Source of the DNA: Olsenella profusa DSM 13989
GTDB lineage: Bacteria > Actinomycetota > Coriobacteriia > Coriobacteriales > Atopobiaceae
Length of the DNA: 64,000 nt
NCBI RefSeq assembly: GCF_030811115.1
Contig: NZ_JAUSQK010000001.1
Span: forward strand, 1,426,001 to 1,490,000
Direction: 5' to 3'
Shown: piece by piece, positions 17,148 through 24,611 of the stretch
Layout: each line of letters starts with the position of its first letter
How positions within the stretch are numbered: the first letter of the stretch is position 1
Translations under genes and position numbers: made by a program
The notes under the pieces: model-generated
Told to the model about the DNA's origin: nothing
Databases searched by the model: none
What the model saw: only the letters and a program-made list of their open reading frames with translations

Positions 17148-18338
17148 ATGTACGAGCGCGCTCAGGTAGACACGATGGCTACGAGGATGCATGAGCGAGA
17201 GAATCCACTGATGCAGGTTGTGGTTGGCTCACGACAGACGGGCAAAAGCACCATGATCGCCCAGGCATTGCGAAAGGCGGACGTCCGCAATCACTTTGTG
17301 TCGGCCGATGACGCCATCATTCCCTCTGAGCAGTGGCTGCGGACGGAATGGCAACAGGCGCGCAACGAGGCCATGCGTGACTCCAGCTCCATGGTGCTGA
17401 TCGTGGATGAGGTGCAGAAGATCCCCTCTTGGCCGCGGGTTGTCAAGTCGCTCTATGACGCCGACCAGCGGACGATGAGTCCCCTTAAGGTGATTCTAAG
17501 CGGATCCTCATCGCTCCTGCTCCATAAGGGGCTTGAGGACTCGCTCATGGGAAGGTACGAGCTTATCCGTTCGCCACACTGGAGCCTTGCGGAGTGCACC
17601 GAGGCATTCGGGTTTACGCTTGACGATTACCTCTATTACGGCGGATATCCAGGGGCGGCACGGTTCGCGGGCGATGACCTTCGATGGGGCTCCTATATGC
17701 GCGACGCCATCATCGAGCCAACCATCTCCCAAGACGTGCTCGCGCTCGAGGATGTGCGCAAGCCCGCGCTCATGCGTGCGCTGTTCAGGCTGGGCGCGAC
17801 GTATTCGGCGCAGGAGCTCTCGTACACCAAGATGCTCGGCCAGCTGCAGGATGCGGGAAACACCGTCACGCTTGCCCATTATCTCGACCTTCTCTCAAAG
17901 GCTGGAATGATTTGTGGGCTGGACAAGTATTCCGACAAGGAGCTGGCTCGCCGCAAGAGCTCGCCCAGACTCATGGTCTATGACACCTCCCTCATCTCTG
18001 CCGTCTCTCCCAAGGGGAGGGACAGGCTGCTGGGAGAGCCTGACATACGTGGGCGAATCGTCGAGTCCTCGGTGGGTGCGCGCCTGCTCGCGCGCTCTGC
18101 GGACGAGGGCTTCGAGGTCATGTGGTGGCGTGAGGGTGTTCAGGAGGTTGACTTCGTCCTGCGAAAGGGTTCGGCACTCACGGCCGTGGAGGTGAAGTCT
18201 GGTGCGGAATCCGGGCAAAGCGGCATGGGGACCTTCCTCGCCAGGCATCCGGACGCACGACGTATCGTCGTTGGTGGCTCGGCGTCAGGAGCCTGCACCG
18301 TGAAGGACTTCCTCCTCGATGGCGTGCCGCTCTTCTAG
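17148..18338 (+). CDS. AAA_14/DUF4143 family ATPase
   Basis: 396 residues from ATG 17148, preceded by GGAGGAG; ATG 17133 is in frame but lacks a site. N-terminal AAA_14 domain: Walker A VVGSRQTGKST (about residue 26) and Walker B MVLIVDEVQKIPSW; sensor-like VILSGSSSLLL. The DUF4143 C-terminal half carries LYYGGYPG, a winged-helix region with TYSAQELSYTKMLGQL, RLMVYDTSLISA, GRIVESSVGARLL and a PD-(D/E)XK-like EVDFVLRKGSALTAVEVKSG. The family is abundant in gut anaerobes; biochemical role unknown. The gene and its palindromic leader interrupt an ABC exporter gene, implying recent arrival. Confidence 0.85.
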   Translation: MYERAQVDTMATRMHERENPLMQVVVGSRQTGKSTMIAQALRKADVRNHFVSADDAIIPSEQWLRTEWQQARNEAMRDSSSMVLIVDEVQKIPSWPRVVKSLYDADQRTMSPLKVILSGSSSLLLHKGLEDSLMGRYELIRSPHWSLAECTEAFGFTLDDYLYYGGYPGAARFAGDDLRWGSYMRDAIIEPTISQDVLALEDVRKPALMRALFRLGATYSAQELSYTKMLGQLQDAGNTVTLAHYLDLLSKAGMICGLDKYSDKELARRKSSPRLMVYDTSLISAVSPKGRDRLLGEPDIRGRIVESSVGARLLARSADEGFEVMWWREGVQEVDFVLRKGSALTAVEVKSGAESGQSGMGTFLARHPDARRIVVGGSASGACTVKDFLLDGVPLF

Positions 18339-18363
18339 ACCGGGGTGAAAGCGATAACGATAC

Positions 18364-18405
18364 TGCGCTGGGGACCCCGGGGCATGCCGCGGGGTCCCCA
18401 GCGCA
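18364..18405. terminator. 16-bp bidirectional hairpin between convergent genes
   Basis: TGCGCTGGGGACCCCG at 18364-18379 pairs perfectly with CGGGGTCCCCAGCGCA at 18390-18405. It separates the DUF4143 gene (ends 18338) from tpx on the other strand (ends 18411), so it can terminate both. Confidence 0.75.
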
Positions 18406-18410
18406 CGTGG

Positions 18411-18920
18411 TTATGCCAGCTCGCGCGCGGCAGCGAGGGCCCGGTCGTAGTCGGGGTGGTTGCCGTTGTCGGTCACGTACTCCACATAGCGCACCACGTC
18501 ATCCCTGTCGATGACCACGATGCCGCGGTTCTCGAGCATGAACTCCTTCATGAGGAAGCCGTAGCCCTCGCCAAAGGAGTGGCCGTTGTAGTCGGACACG
18601 ACGATGGCGCTGTCGATGCCCTTCGCGGCACAGAAGCGATCCAGGGCAAACGGCAGGTCGCAGCTGATGGTGATGACGACGGTGTCGTTGAGCGTGGAGG
18701 CCTCCTTGTTGAAGCGGACGGTCTGCAGCTCGCAGACGCCCGTATCGATGGACGGCACGACGCTGATGAGCTTGACCTTGCCCTCGACCTCCTTGAGGGA
18801 GAAGGACGAGAGGTCGGGCTTGACGCAGGTGAAGTCGGGGGCCTTGTCTCCCACCTTGACCTCGGGTCCGAGAAGGGTGACGGCCTGTCCGGCAAACGTG
18901 GTGCCCGTGCGTTCTTCCAT
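18411..18920 (-). CDS. tpx: Thiol peroxidase (Tpx-type 2-Cys peroxiredoxin)
   Basis: 169 residues, the normal Tpx length. It has TFAGQAVTLLG near the start, then the peroxidatic cysteine C63 in SIDTGVCELQT and the resolving cysteine C97 in DRFCAAKG, arranged as in E. coli Tpx. An extra cysteine (C87, ISCDLPFA) sits where most members have Ala or Met. It reduces hydroperoxides using thioredoxin in the cytoplasm. Monocistronic, with a strong terminator hairpin after the stop and AAAGGGGCTC upstream of the start. Confidence 0.93.
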   Translation of the reverse strand: MEERTGTTFAGQAVTLLGPEVKVGDKAPDFTCVKPDLSSFSLKEVEGKVKLISVVPSIDTGVCELQTVRFNKEASTLNDTVVITISCDLPFALDRFCAAKGIDSAIVVSDYNGHSFGEGYGFLMKEFMLENRGIVVIDRDDVVRYVEYVTDNGNHPDYDRALAAARELA

Positions 18921-19058
18921 GAGAGCCCCTTTCTGTGGTCATAAATACGATACTTGTGTTGTAGCACTTTTAGGGGGTGGACACGCCCACAAATGACGGA
19001 ACGCAGACGATGCGCACTCCCCATCCCCAATCGTGCGCGGTCTCCAGACGATTCCTGT

Positions 19059-19109
19059 CCCGCATGCCGACTTGAGTCCGCATGCGGGGCGGAGTCCGCG
19101 TGCGGGGTG
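19059..19109. repeat. Short tandem and inverted repeats downstream of feoAB
   Basis: GAGTCCGCATGCGGGGCG (19074-19091) is followed immediately by GAGTCCGCGTGCGGGGTG (19092-19109), 16 of 18 identical. CCCGCATGC (19059-19067) and GCATGCGGG (19080-19088) form a 9-bp inverted repeat. It lies 74 bases after the feoAB stop, read on the minus strand, so it may fold as a terminator array. The rest of 18921-19182 shows nothing else. Confidence 0.5.
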
Positions 19110-19182
19110 GAATGAAGCAGCACCCGTGCACGATCGAGGGGAGCAGCAGGGCCGGCGAGGGGGTGGCGCCAACGACCCAGCC

Positions 19183-21561
19183 CTATCCCAGCCCCAGTGC
19201 CATGCCAACCAGGCGTACCAGCCAGGCCACGAGCCACGCCACCGCGCACTGGAAGGCGACGATGCCTGCCGCCCATCTGCCCCCCAACTCGCGTCGGATG
19301 GCGGCGATGGCCGCCACGCACGGCGTGTAGAGCAGGCAGAAGACCAAAAGGGCAAAGGCGGTGAGGGGCGTCAGCACGGCGAGCAGCTCGGTGACGGACC
19401 CAAACAGCACGGAGAGCGAGGAGACCACGACCTCCTTGGCCATAAAGCCTGCGACCAGCGCCGTGACGATGCGCCAGTCGCCAAAGCCGAGCGGCGAGAA
19501 GGCCGGGGCCATCCACCGGGAGAGATGCGCGAGGATCGATTGGCTGGGGTCGCTGACCATCTGCAGGGAGGGGTCGAAGGTCTGCAGGGCCCAGATGACC
19601 ACGGCCGCCACGAGGACCACCGAGAACGCGCGCGAGAGGAAGTCCTTCGACCTCATCCACAGCAGCCTCACCACGCTCTTGGGGCTGGGCAGCCGGTAGT
19701 TGGGCAGTTCCATCACGAAGGGGACCGCCTCGCCGCGGGCCACCGTCTTGTGCGTGACGAGGCCCGTCAGCACGCCCAGCGCAATGCCCAGGAGGTACAG
19801 GCCGCACATCACGAGCCAGCCGTTCTGGGGGAAGAATGCCGCCGTGAAGTAGCTATAGATGGTGAGCTTGGTGGAGCAGCTCATGAACGGCGTGAGGAAG
19901 ATGGTGAGCTTGCGGTCGCGCTCCGAAGGCAGGGTGCGCGCCGCCATGACGGCCGGCACGGTGCAGCCGAAGCCCACGAGCATGGGTACGATGGAGCGGC
20001 CCGAGAGGCCGATCCTGCGGAGCAGCTTGTCCATCACAAAGGCCACGCGCGCCATGTAGCCCGTGTCCTCCAGGAGTGACAGGAAGAGGAACATCGTCAC
20101 GACGATGGGCAGGATGGGCAGCACCGTGCCGATGGCGTTGAAGATGCCGTCCACCACGAGCGAGCGCACGACGTCGCTGGCCCCCGCCGCCACAAGTCCT
20201 GCGGCCACGATGCCCGTGAGCCACGTGACCCCCGCGTCGACGAGGTCACCCAGGAACCTCCCCACCACGGCGAAGGTGAGCCAGAAGACGAGCGCCATGA
20301 TGCCCGCGAAGGCGGGGAGGGCCGTCCACCTGCCCGTGAGGAAGCGGTCCGCCCGGCGGCTCCGCTCCCGCTCGCGGCTCTCCCGGGGCTTGACGACGCA
20401 GGAGTCCACGATGCGCTGTATGAACGAGAAGCGCATGTCGGCGATGGCAGCGGCACGGTCGAGCCCACGCTCGGCCTCCATCTGCGCGACGATGCGCTCC
20501 ATGGCCTCGCGCTCGTTCGTGTCGAGCCCGAGCGCATCGATGACGCGCCGGTCGCCCTCCACGAGCTTGGAGGCGGCAAAGCGCATGGGGATGTGTGCCC
20601 GGGCGGCATGGTCCTCGATGAGGTGCATGATGGCGTGCAGGCAGCGGTGCACGGACCCACCGTGGTCCTCGGGGCTGCAGAAGTCCTGCCGCTCAGGGAG
20701 CTCCTGGTAGCGCGCCACGTGGATGGCATGGCTCACGAGCTCGTCCACGCCCTCGCCCCGGATGGCCGAGATGGGCACCACGGGGATGCCCAGGAGGTCC
20801 TCCATCTCGTTGACGTGCACGGAGCCACCGTTCTTTTGCACCTCGTCCATCATGTTGAGGGCAAGGACCATCGGCAGCCCCAGCTCCATGAGCTGCATGG
20901 TGAGGTAGAGGTTACGCTCGATGTTGGTGGCGTCCACGATGTCGATGATGCCCGTGGGTCGCTCGTCGAGGATGAAGCGTCGGCTGACGAGCTCCTCGGG
21001 GCTGTAGGGCGAGAGGGAGTAGATGCCCGGCAGGTCGACGACGTTGGTGTCGGGGTGCCCCCTGATGGCCCCCTCCTTGCGGTCCACCGTCACGCCGGGG
21101 AAGTTGCCCACATGTTGGTTGGCGCCCGTCAGCTGGTTGAACAGGGTGGTCTTGCCGCTGTTCTGGTTGCCGGCGAGGGCAAAGGTGAGCGTGGCTCCCT
21201 CCGGCAGGGCGTGGCTGTGGTCGGCCGTGCGGGGGTCGGTGTGGGAGGGCGTGGTCCTCTCGCCAAGGCCTGGATGCGCGACGCCTGTGGGGAAGATGGG
21301 CTGGGAGGCGCGTCCCTCACCTGGGCGCACGGGCTCCACGTCGATCCGTGCCGCATCGTCCACGCGCAGGGTGAGCTGGTAGTCGTGGATGCGCAGCTCC
21401 ATGGGGTCACCCATGGGCGCATACTTCTCCAGGGTGACGGTGGCGCCGGGTATGAGGCCCATGTCGAGGAAGTGCTGGCGCAGGGCACCTGTGCCGCCCA
21501 CCCTCGTGATGCGAGCCGTGTCGCCTATCTCAAGCTGCCTGAGCGTCATGCCGTGCGCCAT
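19183..21561 (-). CDS. feoB: Ferrous iron transporter, FeoA-FeoB fusion
   Basis: 792 residues from ATG 21561 (AGGGAGGATCACAC upstream); the frame extends further upstream but without FeoA similarity. Residues about 1-75 are a FeoA SH3-like domain (GMTLRQLEIGDTARI, HFLDMGLIPGATV). A 60-residue linker leads to the FeoB G domain: G1 AGNQNSGKTTLFNQLTG, G3 DLPGIYSL, G4 NMMD. The membrane domain with two Gate motifs follows (GCTVPAVMAARTL, FMSCSTKLTIY). It imports Fe2+ across the cytoplasmic membrane. The fusion replaces the usual separate feoA. No FeoC is adjacent. Fully intact. Confidence 0.95.
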   Translation of the reverse strand: MAHGMTLRQLEIGDTARITRVGGTGALRQHFLDMGLIPGATVTLEKYAPMGDPMELRIHDYQLTLRVDDAARIDVEPVRPGEGRASQPIFPTGVAHPGLGERTTPSHTDPRTADHSHALPEGATLTFALAGNQNSGKTTLFNQLTGANQHVGNFPGVTVDRKEGAIRGHPDTNVVDLPGIYSLSPYSPEELVSRRFILDERPTGIIDIVDATNIERNLYLTMQLMELGLPMVLALNMMDEVQKNGGSVHVNEMEDLLGIPVVPISAIRGEGVDELVSHAIHVARYQELPERQDFCSPEDHGGSVHRCLHAIMHLIEDHAARAHIPMRFAASKLVEGDRRVIDALGLDTNEREAMERIVAQMEAERGLDRAAAIADMRFSFIQRIVDSCVVKPRESRERERSRRADRFLTGRWTALPAFAGIMALVFWLTFAVVGRFLGDLVDAGVTWLTGIVAAGLVAAGASDVVRSLVVDGIFNAIGTVLPILPIVVTMFLFLSLLEDTGYMARVAFVMDKLLRRIGLSGRSIVPMLVGFGCTVPAVMAARTLPSERDRKLTIFLTPFMSCSTKLTIYSYFTAAFFPQNGWLVMCGLYLLGIALGVLTGLVTHKTVARGEAVPFVMELPNYRLPSPKSVVRLLWMRSKDFLSRAFSVVLVAAVVIWALQTFDPSLQMVSDPSQSILAHLSRWMAPAFSPLGFGDWRIVTALVAGFMAKEVVVSSLSVLFGSVTELLAVLTPLTAFALLVFCLLYTPCVAAIAAIRRELGGRWAAGIVAFQCAVAWLVAWLVRLVGMALGLG

Positions 21562-21642
21562 GTGTGATCCTCCCTGACAAGAGTTCATGATAGAGGATGC
21601 GACGTACCGCTGACGAAGACGGATCCCACGGCGCATTGCCCC

Positions 21643-22482
21643 GTGTGCTGCGGTCATTCGCCCGTTACCGTCTCGCGCGTCGAGAACGGGAGGCAGATGC
21701 CCACGAAGCCCGTGCTCGATGGCATGCTCTCTCGTCTGGGAACCAACACCTATCAGCTCTGTGACGTCTACTACACGACCGAGCGCGACAACGAGTTTGC
21801 AGAGGTCATCGAATGCGCCGGCGCAGCGTTGCGTCGGGGCGATCTGGGCGAGGCGCACAGACTGCTGGACACCGTGGACGAATCGTCCCGTGAGAGACCA
21901 ACGTATCGACAGCCCTACCTCATGACGAGTGCCCGTGCGCTCGTTACTCCGCGCGGCGAGCGTTTGGACGAGGCGCTACGCCTGCTTGAACAGTCCGTCA
22001 GCCTGACGAGGCCGTCTCTCCGTCTGAACGACTTCAGACATACGCTCTTGTCGCTGACCGAGGCCGCGTGCATCGGTCTCATGACCCCGACGCTGTGCTA
22101 CCTGGGGCGTTACCCAGATGCGTCACGCTTGGGTGAGGAGCTCGTCAGGTCGATGGACAACCAGAGCAACAAGACGCAGGAGTGGGTCGACGAGAGGATA
22201 GGCTGTGAGCTCAATCTTGCGTTGAGCCTTGAGTTCGAGGGACGCTATGAGGATTCGCTCCGCTACCTCGACCGCGCCAACGATGAGGCCATCGATAGTG
22301 GCATCCTGACATACATGCCAAACATCCTCCATGCGAGGGCACGTGTCGCATATCGGAGAGGACAGATGGACGAACCCCATGTCCTCAGGGTTGTTGCTCC
22401 CTCTATGGATCTGACGGGACAGTGTGACCATGCCGAGGCGGTGCGGCAGTGGGTCCGGGAGAACATGGGCGTAGAACTTTGA
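21643..22482 (+). pseudogene. Rgg/XRE-type regulator lacking the first half of its HTH
   Basis: The reading frame begins to look like protein at HSPVTVSRVENGRQMPTKPVLDGML, the recognition helix and end of an Rgg/MutR-type helix-turn-helix, then continues as a TPR-like helical domain for 240 residues. The expected upstream half (LG-IR-R-GLTQ-L) is absent in all three frames before 21643, and the only start is a GTG without ribosome site. I read it as 5'-truncated. Rgg proteins respond to short peptides and often control a nearby peptide exporter; a broken ABC exporter lies 140 bases downstream. Confidence 0.6.
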
Positions 22483-22575
22483 TGCTGGCACGTGCGTTGA
22501 TGCCGACACGTGCGAGCCATGCCACGTGTCGTTTCGTGAAAGTTCAGACATACATCCATCGATATGGCATCATGG

Positions 22576-22617
22576 TCGCCTCCCTGCAATGATGCATACA
22601 TCAACGCAGGGAGGCGA
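22576..22617 (+). promoter_or_regulatory. 12-bp hairpin that buries the ABC gene's ribosome site
   Basis: TCGCCTCCCTGC (22576-22587) and GCAGGGAGGCGA (22606-22617) are exact inverse copies with an 18-base loop. The 3' arm contains the GGGAGG ribosome site of the ATG at 22623, and four T residues follow it. It can act as an attenuator or translation-blocking hairpin. Confidence 0.6.
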
Positions 22618-22622
22618 TTTTC

Positions 22623-24109
22623 ATGGCGAAGCAGTCGGGGCATCTGATGAGGCGGGGCAACGGGGATGTGGTTATTACCGTCGTCCTCTAGCTTTCAGCA
22701 GTATGGCCGCCGACCGGGGTCCTCCCTCTGTCGGCGGTCCGCTTGTCACATGCCTGCACCCCTCAAGACATAAGGATCACATTGCCATGCGTGGAACGCA
22801 TCTCATCAGGCGATACATCAGCCTCGACAGACTCATATGCTTCTGTGTGCTCGATATCTTAGAGTCCGCCTTCAAAATAATCATAGGATGCGTGCTGCTC
22901 GTTCTGATTAACCCCCTTGTCGCTCTCGTCTCCCTCGTTGGCATGGCCCTGCCGACGCTCGTCCCACATCTGTTCGGCAGCCGTTTGTCCGACCAACAGC
23001 GTCGGATCGTCAGCGATGCCGCAACCTACAACGGACGCGTGCGCGATGCCGCGCAGGGCGCTGAGGTCATACGGTCGTTTCACGTCGAGAAGGGCATGCT
23101 TGACAAGATGAGCAGGGCTATTGGGCAGTATCAGGGACGAAAGGCCGTCCTGGGAATGATGACGGCGTGCATCGGAAGCGTCTCGAGTGCCGTGGGCGTC
23201 ATCATGCAGTTTGCGTTCATGGGCATGACGGGCATGGGTGCGGTGTGGGGATATATGTCTATTGGCAGCATCATAGCCGTCACCCAGCTCTCGGGCAGCG
23301 TCATATCACCAGCGACGGAGCTCTCAGGCAAAGTTGCCAAGCTCAAGTCGACCTATCCTCTCCCTGACGCGTCGAATGAGTCGAAGAGGGCATCGGAAGT
23401 TGGGCGGATGGGCGCGATATACGAGGTGAGGCACTCCATCGAGCTTGACGATGTGAGCTTCTCGTATGGCAGTACAAACGATGCCCTGGACGGGTCTGCT
23501 GGCATGCCCAAGCTGCTGCACGACTGTTCGCAGCGCTTCGATGCCAGCAGGAAGTTCGCCATCACCGGTGCGAGTGGCTGTGGGAAGTCCACCATGTTGG
23601 AACTCCTCGGAGGACGCCTGCACCCTAGCTTGGGTAGGGTCCTTGTGGATGGTGACCCATACCTCGTCCCTGATGCCGCCTGGGTTCATCAGCATGTCTT
23701 TCTGTTCGATGACACGCTGCGTGAGAACATAACCCTTGGAGAGCCATTCGCCGACGAGCAGGTGAGGGACGCCGTGCACCTTGCTGGCTTGGATGGCGTC
23801 GTGGCGTCGCTACCCGATGGGCTTGACACGCCAGTTCATGAGGGGGGCGCACGCTTCTCAGGTGGAGAGTGCCAACGCGTGGTCATCGCCCGGGCTCTCC
23901 TCTACGGCAAGACGACGCTCCTTGTGGATGAGGCGACGTCGGCTTTGGATGGCGAGACCGCTGCGCGCGTTGAGGACACCCTGCTGTCACTCGATGGGGT
24001 GACGCTCATAGCCGTGACGCATCACCTGGACTCGAAGCATGCCGCACGCTACGACGAGGTGCTCGAGATGAGCAATGGTGGCCTCACTCCCGCGGACAGG
24101 GTAGCCTGA
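22623..24109 (+). pseudogene. Lantibiotic/peptide-type ABC exporter, N-terminal membrane part damaged
   Basis: ATG 22623 reads MAKQSGHLMRRGNGDVVITVVL, stops, and the match SFQQYG continues in another frame, showing a frameshift. About 100 residues of the first membrane spans are then missing. From about 22800 one frame runs intact to 24109: DRLICFCVLDILESAFKI, membrane spans, DAAQGAEVIRSFHVEKG, then the nucleotide-binding domain with Walker A GASGCGKST, signature FSGGECQR, Walker B LLVDEATSALD and H-loop VTHH. The ATPase domain is perfect but the exporter fold cannot form. It follows the truncated Rgg-like regulator. Confidence 0.65.
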
Positions 24110-24127
24110 TCGCCGCGCCTCATTGCC

Positions 24128-24493
24128 CTACCGGTACCGGACCGCAAACCCGCTCTCGCCTTCCACGGGCTCGATGTCCTCCTTCTCGTCTATGCGATAG
24201 TTGATGGGGAAGCGTGCATACGACCCAGACAGCCCACCAAACCAGGCGCTGATCTGATCGTCCGTCCCCTGGAGCTCCATGGAGACGCTGCCATCGTCCT
24301 CGTTGCGCACCCAGCCGGTGCAGCCCACGCGATCCGCGACAAGCTGCGACGTCCAGCGGAATCCCACGCCCTGCACCTCGCCGCGGAAGCGCATCCTGAG
24401 ACGCCTCGTTCCCGGCTCCAGCGGGCGTGACTCCCTCTTGGCCTTTGTGGTTGTGGACTTCTTGCGGCCCAGGCCAAACATGGCGGCCCCCAT
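24128..24493 (-). CDS. Acylphosphatase
   Basis: 121 residues. After a 30-residue basic N-terminal extension the acylphosphatase domain reads RFRGEVQGVGFRW, TGWVRNEDDGSVSMELQG. The catalytic arginine (R46, in VGFR) and asparagine (N64, in VRN) are both present. The enzyme hydrolyses acyl phosphates such as acetyl phosphate or carbamoyl phosphate in the cytoplasm. The basic tail (GRKKSTTTKAKRES) is unusual and may direct binding to a partner or nucleic acid. Start at ATG 24493; ATG 24481 is an alternative. Ends 18 bases from the convergent ABC remnant. Confidence 0.85.
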   Translation of the reverse strand: MGAAMFGLGRKKSTTTKAKRESRPLEPGTRRLRMRFRGEVQGVGFRWTSQLVADRVGCTGWVRNEDDGSVSMELQGTDDQISAWFGGLSGSYARFPINYRIDEKEDIEPVEGESGFAVRYR

Positions 24494-24611
24494 TCGCCTC
24501 TATTGTTCGCACGCAACACTCCTAAGCGTACAATATCACCTAGCCTAAGTCCTTGAGGGCGTGGGACGTGAGCGTTCTTGCCCATCGGTTCGCGTCGTGT
24601 CGGGAGGATGG

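Noticed and set aside
19059-19109. CRISPR-like or minisatellite array
   Set aside because: Only two units of 18 bp without spacers.
22623-22691. Short peptide (MAKQSGHLMRRGNGDVV...) as an Rgg pheromone
   Set aside because: It continues into exporter-like SFQQYG in another frame, so it is the start of the broken ABC gene; it also lacks the hydrophobic, acidic C-terminus of known short hydrophobic peptides.
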